A program made the position numbers and the translations under genes. The notes beneath the pieces are model-generated. The model made no database searches. It saw nothing but the letters and a program-made list of their open reading frames with translations, and was not told where the DNA came from. A stretch of DNA of 59,701 bases, taken from positions 1 through 59,701 of the forward strand of contig SOJX01000099.1 of NCBI GenBank assembly GCA_004376375.1. The letters are read 5' to 3'. How positions within the stretch are numbered: the first letter of the stretch is position 1; each line of letters begins with the position of its first letter. Shown here one piece after another: positions 16,753 through 25,057 of the stretch. The stretch is from Planctomycetota bacterium (GTDB taxonomy: Bacteria; Planctomycetota; E44-bin39).

Positions 16753-17829
16753 TTATTCAAAAAGCATTTTGTAATGACACCGCATGGGCTCGCAGCGCTC
16801 GTCGCTCCAGAGGTGGAAACCGTTCGAGCGGCAATGCTTCCACACCCTGCACTTTTCGCACATCCCCTTCTTCATCCACGAGCGGTCGCGGAACTCCTTG
16901 TATTTATACTTCCACACTTCCGAAAACCGCTCCTCGCGCACGTTGCCCTGGAGATACCGCCTGCCGATATTCGGGCAGGAGCCGATAGCGCCGTCGTACA
17001 TTATGCCCCCGATGTTCACGCCCGCCCAGCAGCGGAAATAGCTGTCCCGCACTTCGCCCTCGTACCTGTGGCCGAGAAAGGCTTCGTCGCCGAAGGTGAT
17101 GCTCATCTCGTCGTCTTTTGCGCGGTGCTCCTTTATGAAGTCCATCATCTCCCGGAACTGGCCTGCGCTCAACTCCATGTCGGGCTTGTCGGCCGCGCGG
17201 CCGATTGGGTCGATGAGCAGGAGCCGCCACTCGTTCACGCCGAGCTCTTTTACAAGCTTGTACATCTCCGGCAGGTCTTCCAGGTTCCTGCTGTGGATTG
17301 TGGACGTGATCTGAACCAGGTGCGTCCCGCCTGCCTTTCTGAAAAGTCTGGTCGCTTTCTTTGCAGGCTCGAAACTGTTCCTGCCTCGGAGCCACTCGTG
17401 CGTTTTCTTCATCCCGTCGAGGCTGATTGTGACGCTTGTCATCCCGGTCTCGAGGCATTTCGCCGGCGTCTTCGACTTCACGAGGAGGCCGTTCGTAACC
17501 ATGCCCCACGGAAAACCGAGCACCCTCATCTCTTTCGTAATCTCGAAAAGGTCGTCGCGCAGCAGCGGCTCGCCGCCGGTGATTGCGACCATTATCTTTT
17601 TCGCGTCGAAATCTTCGGCGATTGTGCGGAAGGTGTCAATAACTTCCTGCGTTGTCAGTTCGTCTTTTCTGCTTTGTTTAGGGGTACAGGACGAGCCGCA
17701 ATGGCGGCAGGCGAGGTTGCACGCGAGCGTAGCTTCCCAGAAAAGGTAATTGAGCTTGTGCTGCCTGCGCTCAAGCGCGCCGTGCCACTGCCACGCTTTC
17801 ATGCGGATAAATTTCGGAAGGTACGGCAT
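16753..17829 (-). CDS. Radical SAM/SPASM enzyme
   Basis: 358 residues. The radical SAM cluster motif CNLACRHC is near residue 36, followed by GSSCTP, and the SAM-binding GGEPLLR is about 50 residues later. The C-terminal SPASM region has cysteines in CWAGVNIGG, GSCPNIG, MCEKCRVWKHC and CEPMRC, enough for one or two auxiliary Fe-S clusters. Enzymes of this group usually modify peptides or a maturation partner. No short precursor peptide gene is visible next to it, so the substrate is open. The gene starts MPYLPKFIRMKAWQW and has only a distant AAAGGA in front. It is flanked by repeat DNA on both sides and has no operon partner. Confidence 0.88.
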   Translation of the reverse strand: MPYLPKFIRMKAWQWHGALERRQHKLNYLFWEATLACNLACRHCGSSCTPKQSRKDELTTQEVIDTFRTIAEDFDAKKIMVAITGGEPLLRDDLFEITKEMRVLGFPWGMVTNGLLVKSKTPAKCLETGMTSVTISLDGMKKTHEWLRGRNSFEPAKKATRLFRKAGGTHLVQITSTIHSRNLEDLPEMYKLVKELGVNEWRLLLIDPIGRAADKPDMELSAGQFREMMDFIKEHRAKDDEMSITFGDEAFLGHRYEGEVRDSYFRCWAGVNIGGIMYDGAIGSCPNIGRRYLQGNVREERFSEVWKYKYKEFRDRSWMKKGMCEKCRVWKHCRSNGFHLWSDERCEPMRCHYKMLFE

Positions 17830-17898
17830 ATTACCAGATTATCCTTTTACGGTCTTTTTGTAAAGAGATTTTACCCGCCACGGCCGGCGGGCTAATTA

Positions 17899-17985
17899 TT
17901 TCAATTGCGGATTTGGGATTGCGGATTGCGGATTTCTTCCAATCTGAAATTCGAAATCAGCAATCCGAAATCGCTATGGCCTGAG
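17899..17985. repeat. Inverted pair of gcggattgcggattt arrays
   Basis: The left half (17903-17938) has four imperfect copies of gcggattgcgga/ttgggatt. The right half (17939-17975) is built from the complement (caatctgaaattcgaaatc, aatccgaaatc). The arms can fold into an imperfect hairpin of about 35 bp. The rest of the 17830-18153 gap holds only a TATAAT at 18038-18043 that may serve the next gene. Confidence 0.85.
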
Positions 17986-18153
17986 TCGCACGCCGCAATC
18001 CCGGGAAAAAACTCTTTTTTCTTCCATCCGTACACAGTATAATATCCGCCATTATTCCAGGTGTGAAAATAATGCCTGAATATCGCACAACACACCGGGA
18101 CCGCTGTAAAAAGTTTCTCCGCAAAAGAAACGCAATAGAACCGGGAGGGAATT

Positions 18154-18819
18154 ATGAAAAAATGCATCCATCTGATTCTGTTTCTTGCGGCCGTAACGCT
18201 GCTGGGCGCGGGGTGTGCTACGGACCTCAAGGCGTGGGAGGACCCGGAAACTGCGAAAGATTGCGCGATCCTTTACAAGGTCAAGGTTAACGTCGATCAC
18301 CCGAGCTTTATCACTTTTACCAGGGCCGTGCTTCTCATCAAACAGCTGGGCGCGAAGAAAGACCTGGAGTTTCACGTCGACCTGGAAAACAAGGACAATT
18401 TCCCGAACAATCCGCTGCTGCTCAAGGTCAAACCCGGCAAGTACGATATCTGGGCCGCGGTGTGCTACATGTACGGCCCGGGATATCCGAATGTAAAGGT
18501 GCGGCCTGAATTCAAGAAGAGACACTGGGCCGAGGTCAAGGCCGGCGAGGTCGTGGTCGGCGGCGATATCGAGTTCTACACGAACTGCAAGGACCTGGGA
18601 GGCAGTTTGAGTTCAAATTATACAACTGTGCGAAGGTTCGGCGAAAAGAACTTTATCGCAGTCATCGATGATGCCCTCCTGTGTATTGTGGACGATCATC
18701 CCTGGAGAAAAAAACTGCTCAAGGCAAAGAAAAAACTGGAAGCAAGCATCAGGGAAAGGAAAAAAGCTTTAGAGAAGCCGCAGGACAAGCCAGAAGAAAA
18801 ACCCGAGGAAAAGCCGTAA
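18154..18819 (+). CDS. Lipoprotein with charged C-terminal tail
   Basis: 221 residues, starting MKKCIHLILFLAAVTLLGAGC, a clear lipoprotein signal with Cys at 21. The mature part has an alternating strand pattern (LYKVKVNV, KDLEFHVDLENK, GKYDIWAAVCYMYG, EVVVGGDIEFYTNCKDLGG) like a small carboxypeptidase-regulatory or DUF2846-type beta-sandwich. It then ends in a coiled-coil and Lys/Glu/Pro tail (EKPQDKPEEKPEEKP) that could contact peptidoglycan. No catalytic motif is seen. GGGAGG precedes the ATG and a hairpin terminator follows. Family not recognised with certainty. Confidence 0.75.
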   Translation: MKKCIHLILFLAAVTLLGAGCATDLKAWEDPETAKDCAILYKVKVNVDHPSFITFTRAVLLIKQLGAKKDLEFHVDLENKDNFPNNPLLLKVKPGKYDIWAAVCYMYGPGYPNVKVRPEFKKRHWAEVKAGEVVVGGDIEFYTNCKDLGGSLSSNYTTVRRFGEKNFIAVIDDALLCIVDDHPWRKKLLKAKKKLEASIRERKKALEKPQDKPEEKPEEKP

Positions 18820-18840
18820 GGAATGCAGAGATTTAATTCG

Positions 18841-18870
18841 AGGGCAGGCCCCAGAGCCTGCCCTTATTAT
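18841..18870 (+). terminator. Intrinsic terminator
   Basis: 9-bp stem agggcaggc/gcctgccct with a six-base loop and a T/A-rich tail, 21 bases after the stop codon of the lipoprotein gene. Confidence 0.75.
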
Positions 18871-18898
18871 GGGTGGGTCTGAGACCCACCCCTACACA
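18871..18898. repeat. Palindrome gggtgggtct/agacccaccc
   Basis: Ten-base arms around one base, followed by ctac. The same frame with one changed base pair (gggcgggtct/agacccgccc, then ctac) is found at 24846-24870. It lies immediately against the stop codon of the minus-strand PEPCK-like gene. Confidence 0.85.
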
Positions 18899-20701
18899 TT
18901 AAAAATCCATTGCAGAATAAATTTTTTCGTCCAGGCCTTTGATCCTGGAATCGAAGAGCGCTTTCGTCTGCGAGATCTGGGCGTGGAGGAACGAGCGCAT
19001 CTGCTCCTCGGTGCGGGAATTGAACGGGTTCAGCTCGGCGAGGCGCTCGGCGGAAAAGCCGGGGACATCGGTCGGGTAGAGGACGCGCTCGCCCCATACC
19101 GGGTGCGGCTCCCACGTCACCGCGTCCCGCGCGGCCTGCATGAGGAAAAGCTCGGTCTCCTCGATTGACGGGCCGGTACCGCCGACCGGTTTCTTCTTCC
19201 CTTCGGACGTGATGCGGAACTTCGGCTTCAGCTCACCCCCCTCCTCCACGAGCTCGGTCCCGATGCGGCCGGTCGTGTTGATGAGGAGCGTCTGGCAGTC
19301 GCCGGCGTCCATATACTTCCGGAGGATATCCAGAAACCGGTGCGTGTGGTCGGCGTTGGTCGCGCTCTTGCCGACGATGAAGGGAGAGTAAAGGGGAACG
19401 TATTTCGGCTCGCCCACGCCCTCGGTCGACTGCGCGGGATGGCCGACCGTGCGGCCCGCGGCCAGCGTCGCGGCCGCGAAATACGGGTCCATGATTTTCA
19501 GCCACGCGTAATCGCAGGTATAGCCCGGGCTGATGAAGACGAGCAGGTTGGGCGGGAAATCTATGTCAATCGAGCCGTCGAAGTACGGCTTCATGTCGTC
19601 GAGGTACATCACGGTCCGCGCGTTCTGGTTCGGTTTGCCGCGGTACTGGAGGATCGTGTCGAGGAAGTTGGGGTTGCCGTCGGCGCCCTTTCCGGTGTTC
19701 TCGTGCATGGCCCGCGGCGAGACGCCGGCCGTGTAGATGGCCCACTGGTCGGGTTTGACGTCCTCGGTCTTCGTCCATGCGCCCTTTTCGCTGCCGAACG
19801 CGCCGCCCTCGAAAATACCCACGATATCGTCGTTCTTTATGGACTGGTTGCGGACGATATCGAGCACGGGCAGGCCGCGGTCCTCGAAGAATTTCGAGTT
19901 CGTCTTGTCGAAGATATACATGCCGTGCGCCGACTTGCCGGAGCCGGTAAGGCCCCAGATGACTCCGCCTATCTTTTTCCAGTTGCCGCCCGTGTCCTGT
20001 ATCTCGAACTGGCGCGTGCCCGCGTGCTGGCCGGTGCCGCCTTTCAGGTAGCAGTAATAAATCCAGTGCGTAAGGCAGGATTTTTTCCACTCGCCCTGAT
20101 AACTCGAAACGCTGCCGAGCGTGAACCAGTGCTCGGGGAAGCGGATAATGAACATCGGGTGCTTGCCGCCGGAGCCGGGCATCGTCGCCGGCGTCCAGAG
20201 ACCGGGCAGCATCAGGAGCGTGCAGTCGGGCTTGCCGTTCGGGTCGGCCTCGTAAACGAGTTCGCGCCAGCGCATGGGGAGGTCGGGGTAGTGCGCGTCC
20301 GTGTAGACGCGGGCGTGCATCCTGACTTTCTCGTTCTGGCCGTAGCAGCCATCCATCTTTATAAGCTGGTTGGGCGAGAGCACGTATTCGAGCGCGCTCC
20401 GCATGAGCAGTTTGTGCTGGTCGTCAAGCTGCGAGTTGTCCTCGACGACGGCCGTATTATTTTTCGAGCGGCTCCAGATGTTCGACGCCCACCCGTGGGC
20501 GCCGTTTGCGTAATCGTCTCCGTAGAATTTCGCCTGCTCGAGCAATTCTTGCTTCGACGGGTTGTCGTGGTACGCTTTCCAACCGTTGAATTTCTTCCAT
20601 TCGAGAATTTTATAAAACGTATCGATAAAATTCTCGATAGTCATTTCCTCGATGGTCGGGATGATTATCGGTTCGAGCCGGGTTCCAGTTGAGTCCGCCA
20701 T
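18899..20701 (-). CDS. Divergent phosphoenolpyruvate carboxykinase (ATP)-like enzyme
   Basis: 600 residues from ATG at 20701, with AAGGAG seven bases upstream. It shows the order of motifs of ATP-dependent PEPCK: SSYQGEWKKS around 199-208 (aligning with the substrate-binding YGGEMKKG, Tyr201 and Lys206/207), QHAG at 225-228 (metal-binding His), P-loop GLTGSGKS at 250-257, NDDIVGIFEGGAFG (kinase-2 and FNFEGG region), then LLVFISPGYTCDYAW (FLSGYTAK) and LLINTTGR (LVNTGW). The classical N-terminal GRSPKD arginine motif is not evident. The expected role is interconversion of oxaloacetate and PEP in the cytoplasm, but substitutions in the substrate loop leave the substrate open. It is divergently paired with a coiled-coil gene at 20879. 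Confidence 0.75.
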   Translation of the reverse strand: MADSTGTRLEPIIIPTIEEMTIENFIDTFYKILEWKKFNGWKAYHDNPSKQELLEQAKFYGDDYANGAHGWASNIWSRSKNNTAVVEDNSQLDDQHKLLMRSALEYVLSPNQLIKMDGCYGQNEKVRMHARVYTDAHYPDLPMRWRELVYEADPNGKPDCTLLMLPGLWTPATMPGSGGKHPMFIIRFPEHWFTLGSVSSYQGEWKKSCLTHWIYYCYLKGGTGQHAGTRQFEIQDTGGNWKKIGGVIWGLTGSGKSAHGMYIFDKTNSKFFEDRGLPVLDIVRNQSIKNDDIVGIFEGGAFGSEKGAWTKTEDVKPDQWAIYTAGVSPRAMHENTGKGADGNPNFLDTILQYRGKPNQNARTVMYLDDMKPYFDGSIDIDFPPNLLVFISPGYTCDYAWLKIMDPYFAAATLAAGRTVGHPAQSTEGVGEPKYVPLYSPFIVGKSATNADHTHRFLDILRKYMDAGDCQTLLINTTGRIGTELVEEGGELKPKFRITSEGKKKPVGGTGPSIEETELFLMQAARDAVTWEPHPVWGERVLYPTDVPGFSAERLAELNPFNSRTEEQMRSFLHAQISQTKALFDSRIKGLDEKIYSAMDF

Positions 20702-20878
20702 GATTTGCTCCTTTTCACCACGATTGTCCAAGGCCGCATTATACGCGGCCGGAACGGGAATGCAATAGGCGGCGGTAAAATATTTTCCCTTGCGTAATAT
20801 CAGGCGTATGGATAGAATAGAATGTTCAATGTTTCGGTTTTTCCGAAAGAGGCACAACGCCGGGGTAGGGTGTAAACT

Positions 20879-21397
20879 ATGACAAATTCCAGAAAGAACG
20901 GGAAGCACGCCGACTCGAAGCGTAAGGCGGCGGCCAGGACAAAACCGCCGAGAAAAATTCAAAGTATCGAAGAAATCCCCGGGGCGCAGCTTACGCTCAG
21001 CGAGCTGGCGCTAAGGCTTATCGAGGAAGTACAGAAAATAAAGCAATCGAACCAGCACGTCTCCAACCGCATCGACGCCATCGAGGAGGAGGTCGACGGC
21101 CTTATACTGAAGGTGCGCGGCATCATCGACAACGTCGAATACGAATACGGCAACGCCGTGAAAAAGAAGGTCGCGGACCGGCTTTACCGCCGCATCGGCG
21201 ACACGCTCACGACCGAAGACAGCCCCGAAATTATCAGCAAAATCTCCACCCTGGAAGCCGATATCGAAAAACGCCTCGTCGAAATCAGAAACCTCGTCGA
21301 GCACTTCCGCAAAAAGGAGCGCGACCTGGTAAGCGTGCTTATTATAAACCGCTTTACCAAAACGGTCGATACCGCGCTCGGACTGGAACAGCCGTAG
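20879..21397 (+). CDS. Cytoplasmic coiled-coil protein, unknown
   Basis: 172 residues. The first 30 are basic and disordered (KNGKHADSKRKAAARTKPPRK). The rest is almost entirely helical with heptad patterns (LALRLIEEVQKIKQSNQHVSN, IDAIEEEVDGLILKVRGIID) and a second helical hairpin (LEADIEKRLVEIRNLVEHF). No signal peptide or known domain. It is divergent from the PEPCK-like gene with a 177-bp gap that must hold both promoters. A partner or structural role is possible but unproven. Confidence 0.7.
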   Translation: MTNSRKNGKHADSKRKAAARTKPPRKIQSIEEIPGAQLTLSELALRLIEEVQKIKQSNQHVSNRIDAIEEEVDGLILKVRGIIDNVEYEYGNAVKKKVADRLYRRIGDTLTTEDSPEIISKISTLEADIEKRLVEIRNLVEHFRKKERDLVSVLIINRFTKTVDTALGLEQP

Positions 21398-21445
21398 GTT
21401 CCGAGTCCCGGTCCTGCGTCCTGAGCCCCGCGTCCATATATAAAA

Positions 21446-21472
21446 AAACGCCGCGCAATCGCGGCGTTTATC
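21446..21472. terminator. Bidirectional intrinsic terminator
   Basis: 10-bp stem aaacgccgcg/cgcggcgttt with a CAAT loop; an A-tract on the left and T-rich DNA on the right serve both directions between convergent genes. Confidence 0.85.
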
Positions 21473-21598
21473 TTATTTCCTTATTTCCTTTCCCTGCCAA
21501 CGCGCAGCAAGCTGCGCGGCTAATTATATATTTTCTTCTCTCTATATTTCCTTGTTCCCTTGTTTTCTTGTTCCCTTATTCCCTTATTTCCTAAGTCT
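21471..21598. repeat. ttcccttgtttcc array with small palindrome
   Basis: T/C-rich 7-bp units at 21473-21495 and 21538-21592 flank the palindrome cgcgcagc-aa-gctgcgcg (21501-21518) and a TA-rich spacer. The array runs into the stop codon of the minus-strand gene ending at 21591. Confidence 0.8.
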
Positions 21599-22760
21599 TC
21601 AGTTTCTTCTCCAGCACTTTCTTGAGTTTCATGAACTGCTTTGCCCGCTTGGGTTCGGTCTTTGAGAAGAGCTTTATGGCCTTTTCGCAGACCTTGACAA
21701 TCTCGTCGAATTTTTCCTGCTCCTCGTAGATCTGCGTAAGCAGCTTGAAAGGCGCGACCGGTTTGTCGCGCTTGTCCTTGTCCGCAAGGAAGCTCTTTAT
21801 CGCCTTTCCGCAGTGGTTAATACAGCCGTCGTACGCGCCTTCGATTTCCTTTCGCTGACGGTAGAAGTACTTCGCATAGATAATGTGAAGCATCTCCTTA
21901 TCGACCTTGTCGGTAACGATGGTGAGACCCTTGATAAGGAGCTTTACCGCGATATCGTCGTGCTTTTTTTTCATCAGCGTGTTCGCGGTCTTCCAGAGAT
22001 ATCCGGCCATCGACGGCGGCAGCATGTCGATTTTTATGAAAAACATGTGCTTCGGCTTGAAGCGCGGGTCGGAGCAGAAGACGGCCATGACGTCTTCCTG
22101 CACGTCGGGCGTCTGGACGTAGAACCAGTTGCTGTAATCGAGGTAACCCATGAGGCCGAGATCCGGTTTTTCTTTCATGGCCTTGTCGCGGGTTACCCGG
22201 ATATCCTTCCGGAGGGCCTCGGAAATTTCGACTTCCTTGTCCTCGTCGGCGGCGGCCTGCGAAGGCGCGGGCTGCGGCGCAGCCGCATCCTCTTTGGCAA
22301 ACTCCTCATGCAGCTCGGCTTCCGCCGGCGGCTTTTCCTCCACAACCTCGGCGGTAAGCGGACGTTCGGCCTCGACCTTCGCTTTCTTATGCTCCTCTTC
22401 CATCTTGGAGAGCTGTTTCTTGAGCAGGTCTTCTTTCTCGCGCATGAGGGTACGCTTTTTCTCCCTCACCTCCTCGAAGTCCGCGATATCCGCCTGGAGG
22501 CGGCTCAGCTTCGTGTTTTTTATTTCCTCCGCGAGTTTTTCATGGAGCTGGAACTGCAGGAGAAACAGGTTCTTCACGTCCTCCTTCAAAAGCTCGAGCG
22601 CCGTCTCACCGTCGTCGAAAAAAGTCCTGATATCCTCGGGAGGTTTATCGGAATCCCGGAAGAAATCCTTACCCCGTTTTCCGAATTTCTCGGCCTTTTT
22701 CTGGAAATCGGCTACAAGCTTCTGCCATTTCTTCAGTATAGGGTCAAAACTGTACGCCAT
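21591..22760 (-). CDS. Coiled-coil and helical-repeat protein
   Basis: 389 residues. Residues 1-135 form a charged coiled coil. An Ala/Glu/Pro-rich linker (AEVVEEKPPAEAELHEEF) follows, and then a helical domain of about 200 residues with TPR-like spacing (AVKLLIKGLTIVTDKVDKE, AYDGCINHCGKAIKSFLADK, IYEEQEKFDEIVKVCEKAIK). No signal peptide, so probably cytoplasmic and perhaps membrane-associated through its neighbours. GGAG precedes the ATG. It is the last gene of a minus-strand run of four (24575 to 21591) with short gaps, suggesting one operon. Confidence 0.75.
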   Translation of the reverse strand: MAYSFDPILKKWQKLVADFQKKAEKFGKRGKDFFRDSDKPPEDIRTFFDDGETALELLKEDVKNLFLLQFQLHEKLAEEIKNTKLSRLQADIADFEEVREKKRTLMREKEDLLKKQLSKMEEEHKKAKVEAERPLTAEVVEEKPPAEAELHEEFAKEDAAAPQPAPSQAAADEDKEVEISEALRKDIRVTRDKAMKEKPDLGLMGYLDYSNWFYVQTPDVQEDVMAVFCSDPRFKPKHMFFIKIDMLPPSMAGYLWKTANTLMKKKHDDIAVKLLIKGLTIVTDKVDKEMLHIIYAKYFYRQRKEIEGAYDGCINHCGKAIKSFLADKDKRDKPVAPFKLLTQIYEEQEKFDEIVKVCEKAIKLFSKTEPKRAKQFMKLKKVLEKKLKT

Positions 22761-22792
22761 ATCCGCTCCGGTCCGTCAGTTGTCGTTAGCCG

Positions 22793-23671
22793 TTAGTATT
22801 CCTCATGAACTTCCTCGTCGCCTTTCTTCGGGGGAGATTTTGTCTTTTCCTTGAGCTCCCTGTTTTCCTTTTCAAGCTTGTTTATCTGTTCGAGGAGTTT
22901 GCGGTTGTCCTCGGCAAGCTGCGAGCCGCGCTGCTCCTGCATCCCGACCTGCTTCTGCAATTTCGCGACCCGGTCCTCCAGGGACGTGATCCTTTCGTCT
23001 GAGTTGTCCAGGTCGCCGCGGAGCTGATCCGCGACCCTCTGGGAGCGCTCATAGCGGGCCTTGAGCTTGTCCGCCCGGTCCCCCTCCGCGTCGCGATCCT
23101 TTTCCGTGCCCGCCAGCTTCTCGTTCAGATTGCCGATCTGGGTGAGGAATTTCCTGCGGTCACCGTCGGCTTTCGCGTTTATCTTTGCAATTTCCGTTTT
23201 CAGGCCGACAATCTCGGCGCTCAGGTTCTCCACCTCTTTTTCGAAAGCCTTGATTTCTCCCTTGAGAGCCGCTTTTTCAACGCTCAGGTCGGCAATTCTG
23301 ATCTGGGCCGCGCCCAGTTTCCCGGACCAGTCCTTGTCGGAGCTGTCGTACGCGCTAATCTGCGCCTTGAGGTCCGCGATCTGCTTCTTGAGGGCCTCCT
23401 TGTCGGCCGTCTCGATCATCGCTTCCTGTAACCCTTCAACGTCGCGCTGCCACTGCTTCCGCTCGCTTTCGCGCTGCATATGCTCTGAGAGCATAAACAG
23501 CATAACGCCGAGCGAGCCGAGCGAAAGGACAAGGCAGATAAGAAACGCGTAAAGGCGAAGCAGGCTCTTTCCGGGCGCCCTGGCCTCCTCCGGGTCCGGC
23601 CCGGGCACGTAGGACGGCTCCTGTGCTTCCTCCACCACCTCGGCCTGGACTTCAGCTTCTACTTCATCCAT
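22793..23671 (-). CDS. Single-pass membrane protein with long periplasmic coiled coil
   Basis: 292 residues from ATG at 23671 (GAGGGG nine bases upstream); the in-frame TTG at 23677 is too close to that site. An acidic cytoplasmic N-terminus (about 1-36) is followed by a membrane helix (LLRLYAFLICLVLSLGSLGV) and then about 210 residues of nearly unbroken heptads ending in a Pro/Lys and acidic tail. The shape resembles envelope tethers or spacers of the TolA/septation type, but no family motif is visible. Same operon as 21591 and 23702, which are also coiled coils. Confidence 0.8.
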   Translation of the reverse strand: MDEVEAEVQAEVVEEAQEPSYVPGPDPEEARAPGKSLLRLYAFLICLVLSLGSLGVMLFMLSEHMQRESERKQWQRDVEGLQEAMIETADKEALKKQIADLKAQISAYDSSDKDWSGKLGAAQIRIADLSVEKAALKGEIKAFEKEVENLSAEIVGLKTEIAKINAKADGDRRKFLTQIGNLNEKLAGTEKDRDAEGDRADKLKARYERSQRVADQLRGDLDNSDERITSLEDRVAKLQKQVGMQEQRGSQLAEDNRKLLEQINKLEKENRELKEKTKSPPKKGDEEVHEEY

Positions 23672-23701
23672 GTTCAAGAACCCCTCGATTAACGGTTTAT
23701 G

Positions 23702-24013
23702 CTATTTGCCCTTTTCGGATTCCGACTTCGCTTTTATGAGATTTTCCTGCAATTCCTCGTTTAACTTAACCTGCTCATCATAGTCCTTCTTCAAACGATC
23801 GCGTTCTTCTTTTATTTCTATCCGATCCTTCTCCAGAGCGCTGTAGTTCAGCTTCTCTTTCTCGTAGTTCTGTTTGATGATGGGAACCATTTTCCTGTAA
23901 TGATCCCCCTTTTCCTTCATCATAAAGACGGCAAGCGCCATCGTCGCGCACGCGCACAGCATGAGCGTAAAAAGAATGAACGTCAGCACGCTCCCTGACC
24001 TTGCATTTCGCAT
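23702..24013 (-). CDS. Small membrane-anchored coiled-coil protein
   Basis: 103 residues from ATG at 24013 (GGGGG site). The N-terminus MRNARSGSVLTFILFTLMLC is a signal anchor, followed by a helix rich in Lys/Glu (IEIKEERDRLKKDYDEQVK) to the end. The upstream open part of the frame overlaps the preceding gene and is rejected. Probably a partner of the 22793 product through coiled-coil pairing (inference). Confidence 0.72.
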   Translation of the reverse strand: MRNARSGSVLTFILFTLMLCACATMALAVFMMKEKGDHYRKMVPIIKQNYEKEKLNYSALEKDRIEIKEERDRLKKDYDEQVKLNEELQENLIKAKSESEKGK

Positions 24014-24026
24014 GTCAACCCCCGCT

Positions 24027-24575
24027 TTAGAACTTCTTTGGCTTGCAGAGTACTTCCAGCACCTTTGTCTTGAAAAACTCTTTTGCATGCGACGGCTCGA
24101 CAACGACCGCCGCATCCGCGCCGCGGCCCGTGCCGCCGATCGAAATGACCGGCTCGCCGTACGGCACGAGGCCGGCGTCAAGCGCCATTACCGCAACTTC
24201 AACGCAGACCTTTATTCCCTGTCCGAAAGTGCGGAGAGTATCCGCAACTATCTCGTCCGGGTAGACGCCGCCGTGCTTCAACCTGCACGCCCGGCCTATG
24301 CCGCCGAAGAGGTGGGTGCCTGTAAAAACCTTCACGCCCTTCTCCGCAAGGTGGGTGCGCCTTTCGGGCCCCATCTCGTCGTCGCCCGGCTCTTTGAACC
24401 CCGTCACGTGCGTCACGCAGACTACCGGGAACCCTTTCCCCGCAAACTTCAGCGCCGTATCGCCCGTGTTCGACGCCACCACGATGGAGGGCTTTCCCAG
24501 CTCGGCCGCACGTTTCAGGACCGTCTCGACAACCGCGTCCGTATTGTGTTTTCCCGGTTTCTCGAATCCAAGCAC
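24027..24575 (-). CDS. Pyruvate-kinase C-terminal-domain protein (COG1751-like)
   Basis: 182 residues from a GTG at 24575 with GGAG six bases upstream. The whole protein matches the stand-alone PK_C fold: TDAVVETVLKRAAELGKPSI, VVASNTGDTALKFAG, VVCVTHVTGFKEPGDDEM, KVFTGTHLFGGIGR, and ISIGGTGRGADAAVVVEPSH. It lacks the catalytic domains of pyruvate kinase, so it is not that enzyme; a ligand-sensing or phosphate-binding role is usually assumed and the true function is unknown. It is the first gene of a run with three coiled-coil proteins, an unusual association. Confidence 0.82.
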   Translation of the reverse strand: MLGFEKPGKHNTDAVVETVLKRAAELGKPSIVVASNTGDTALKFAGKGFPVVCVTHVTGFKEPGDDEMGPERRTHLAEKGVKVFTGTHLFGGIGRACRLKHGGVYPDEIVADTLRTFGQGIKVCVEVAVMALDAGLVPYGEPVISIGGTGRGADAAVVVEPSHAKEFFKTKVLEVLCKPKKF

Positions 24576-24699
24576 GGCAAACTCCTACACGCACCTAAAT
24601 CGCGTTCCCATATCCAATAGCGGCATTATAGCACTGCTCCAAGACGCTGTAAAGCCCTCTAGGAAAAAAACATTAATAAAGAAACGTGCTGGAGAAAGT

Positions 24700-24977
24700 A
24701 TAAAGGATGAAGGATGAAGGATGAAAGGAAGATATTAATATAATATATTTAGCCGCTGGGCTTGCCCGGCGCGTTCTTCAAGGGTGAAGGATGAAGGACG
24801 GATTATAAAATAAGTAGGGGCAAGGCATGCCTTGCCCCTACGATTGGGCGGGTCTGAGACCCGCCCCTACAAATCACGACCATAATGCATCATTGAAATT
24901 CCTATACGTTAAAATAAATATTCTTAATTCATACTTCAGCCTTCACACTTCATACTTTCTCCAGCGCTCCAGCACAT
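24700..24977. repeat. Mosaic repeat cluster: gaaggatgaagg arrays and palindromes
   Basis: gatgaaggatgaagg units lie at 24703-24727 and 24780-24797. Their complement, ttcatacttcagccttcaca, is at 24928-24958, making an inverted pair. Between them lie the perfect palindromes 24814-24841 and 24846-24866. A gctccagcac word follows at 24961-24977. The gap 24576-25057 contains nothing else besides the promoter region expected for the divergent genes. Confidence 0.85.
24814..24841. repeat. Perfect 28-bp palindrome, gtaggggc family
   Basis: Arms gtaggggcaaggca and exact reverse complement. The sequence is identical over all 28 bases to 53655-53682, nearly 29 kb away, and shares its outer bases with 5675-5702. 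Confidence 0.92.
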
Positions 24978-25057
24978 TTTTCCTTTGCACCGCGTCGTGT
25001 TCCCTGCTAAGATGCCGCCCTTCGCAGGCCAATCATGCTCTTCCAACGGAGGAAACC

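Noticed and set aside
16774..17895. 373-codon open frame on the plus strand
   Set aside because: Antisense to the radical SAM gene, which has all cluster motifs on the minus strand.
19340..20692. 450-codon open frame on the plus strand
   Set aside because: It is the complement of the PEPCK-like gene, with Arg/Val/Ala/His-rich low-complexity composition and no family motif; GC-rich third positions on the other strand create it.
18899..20701. PrkA-type serine kinase
   Set aside because: A first impression from the P-loop and the length; the order of YQGEWKK, QHAG, GLTGSGKS and FEGGAFG fits ATP-dependent PEPCK instead.
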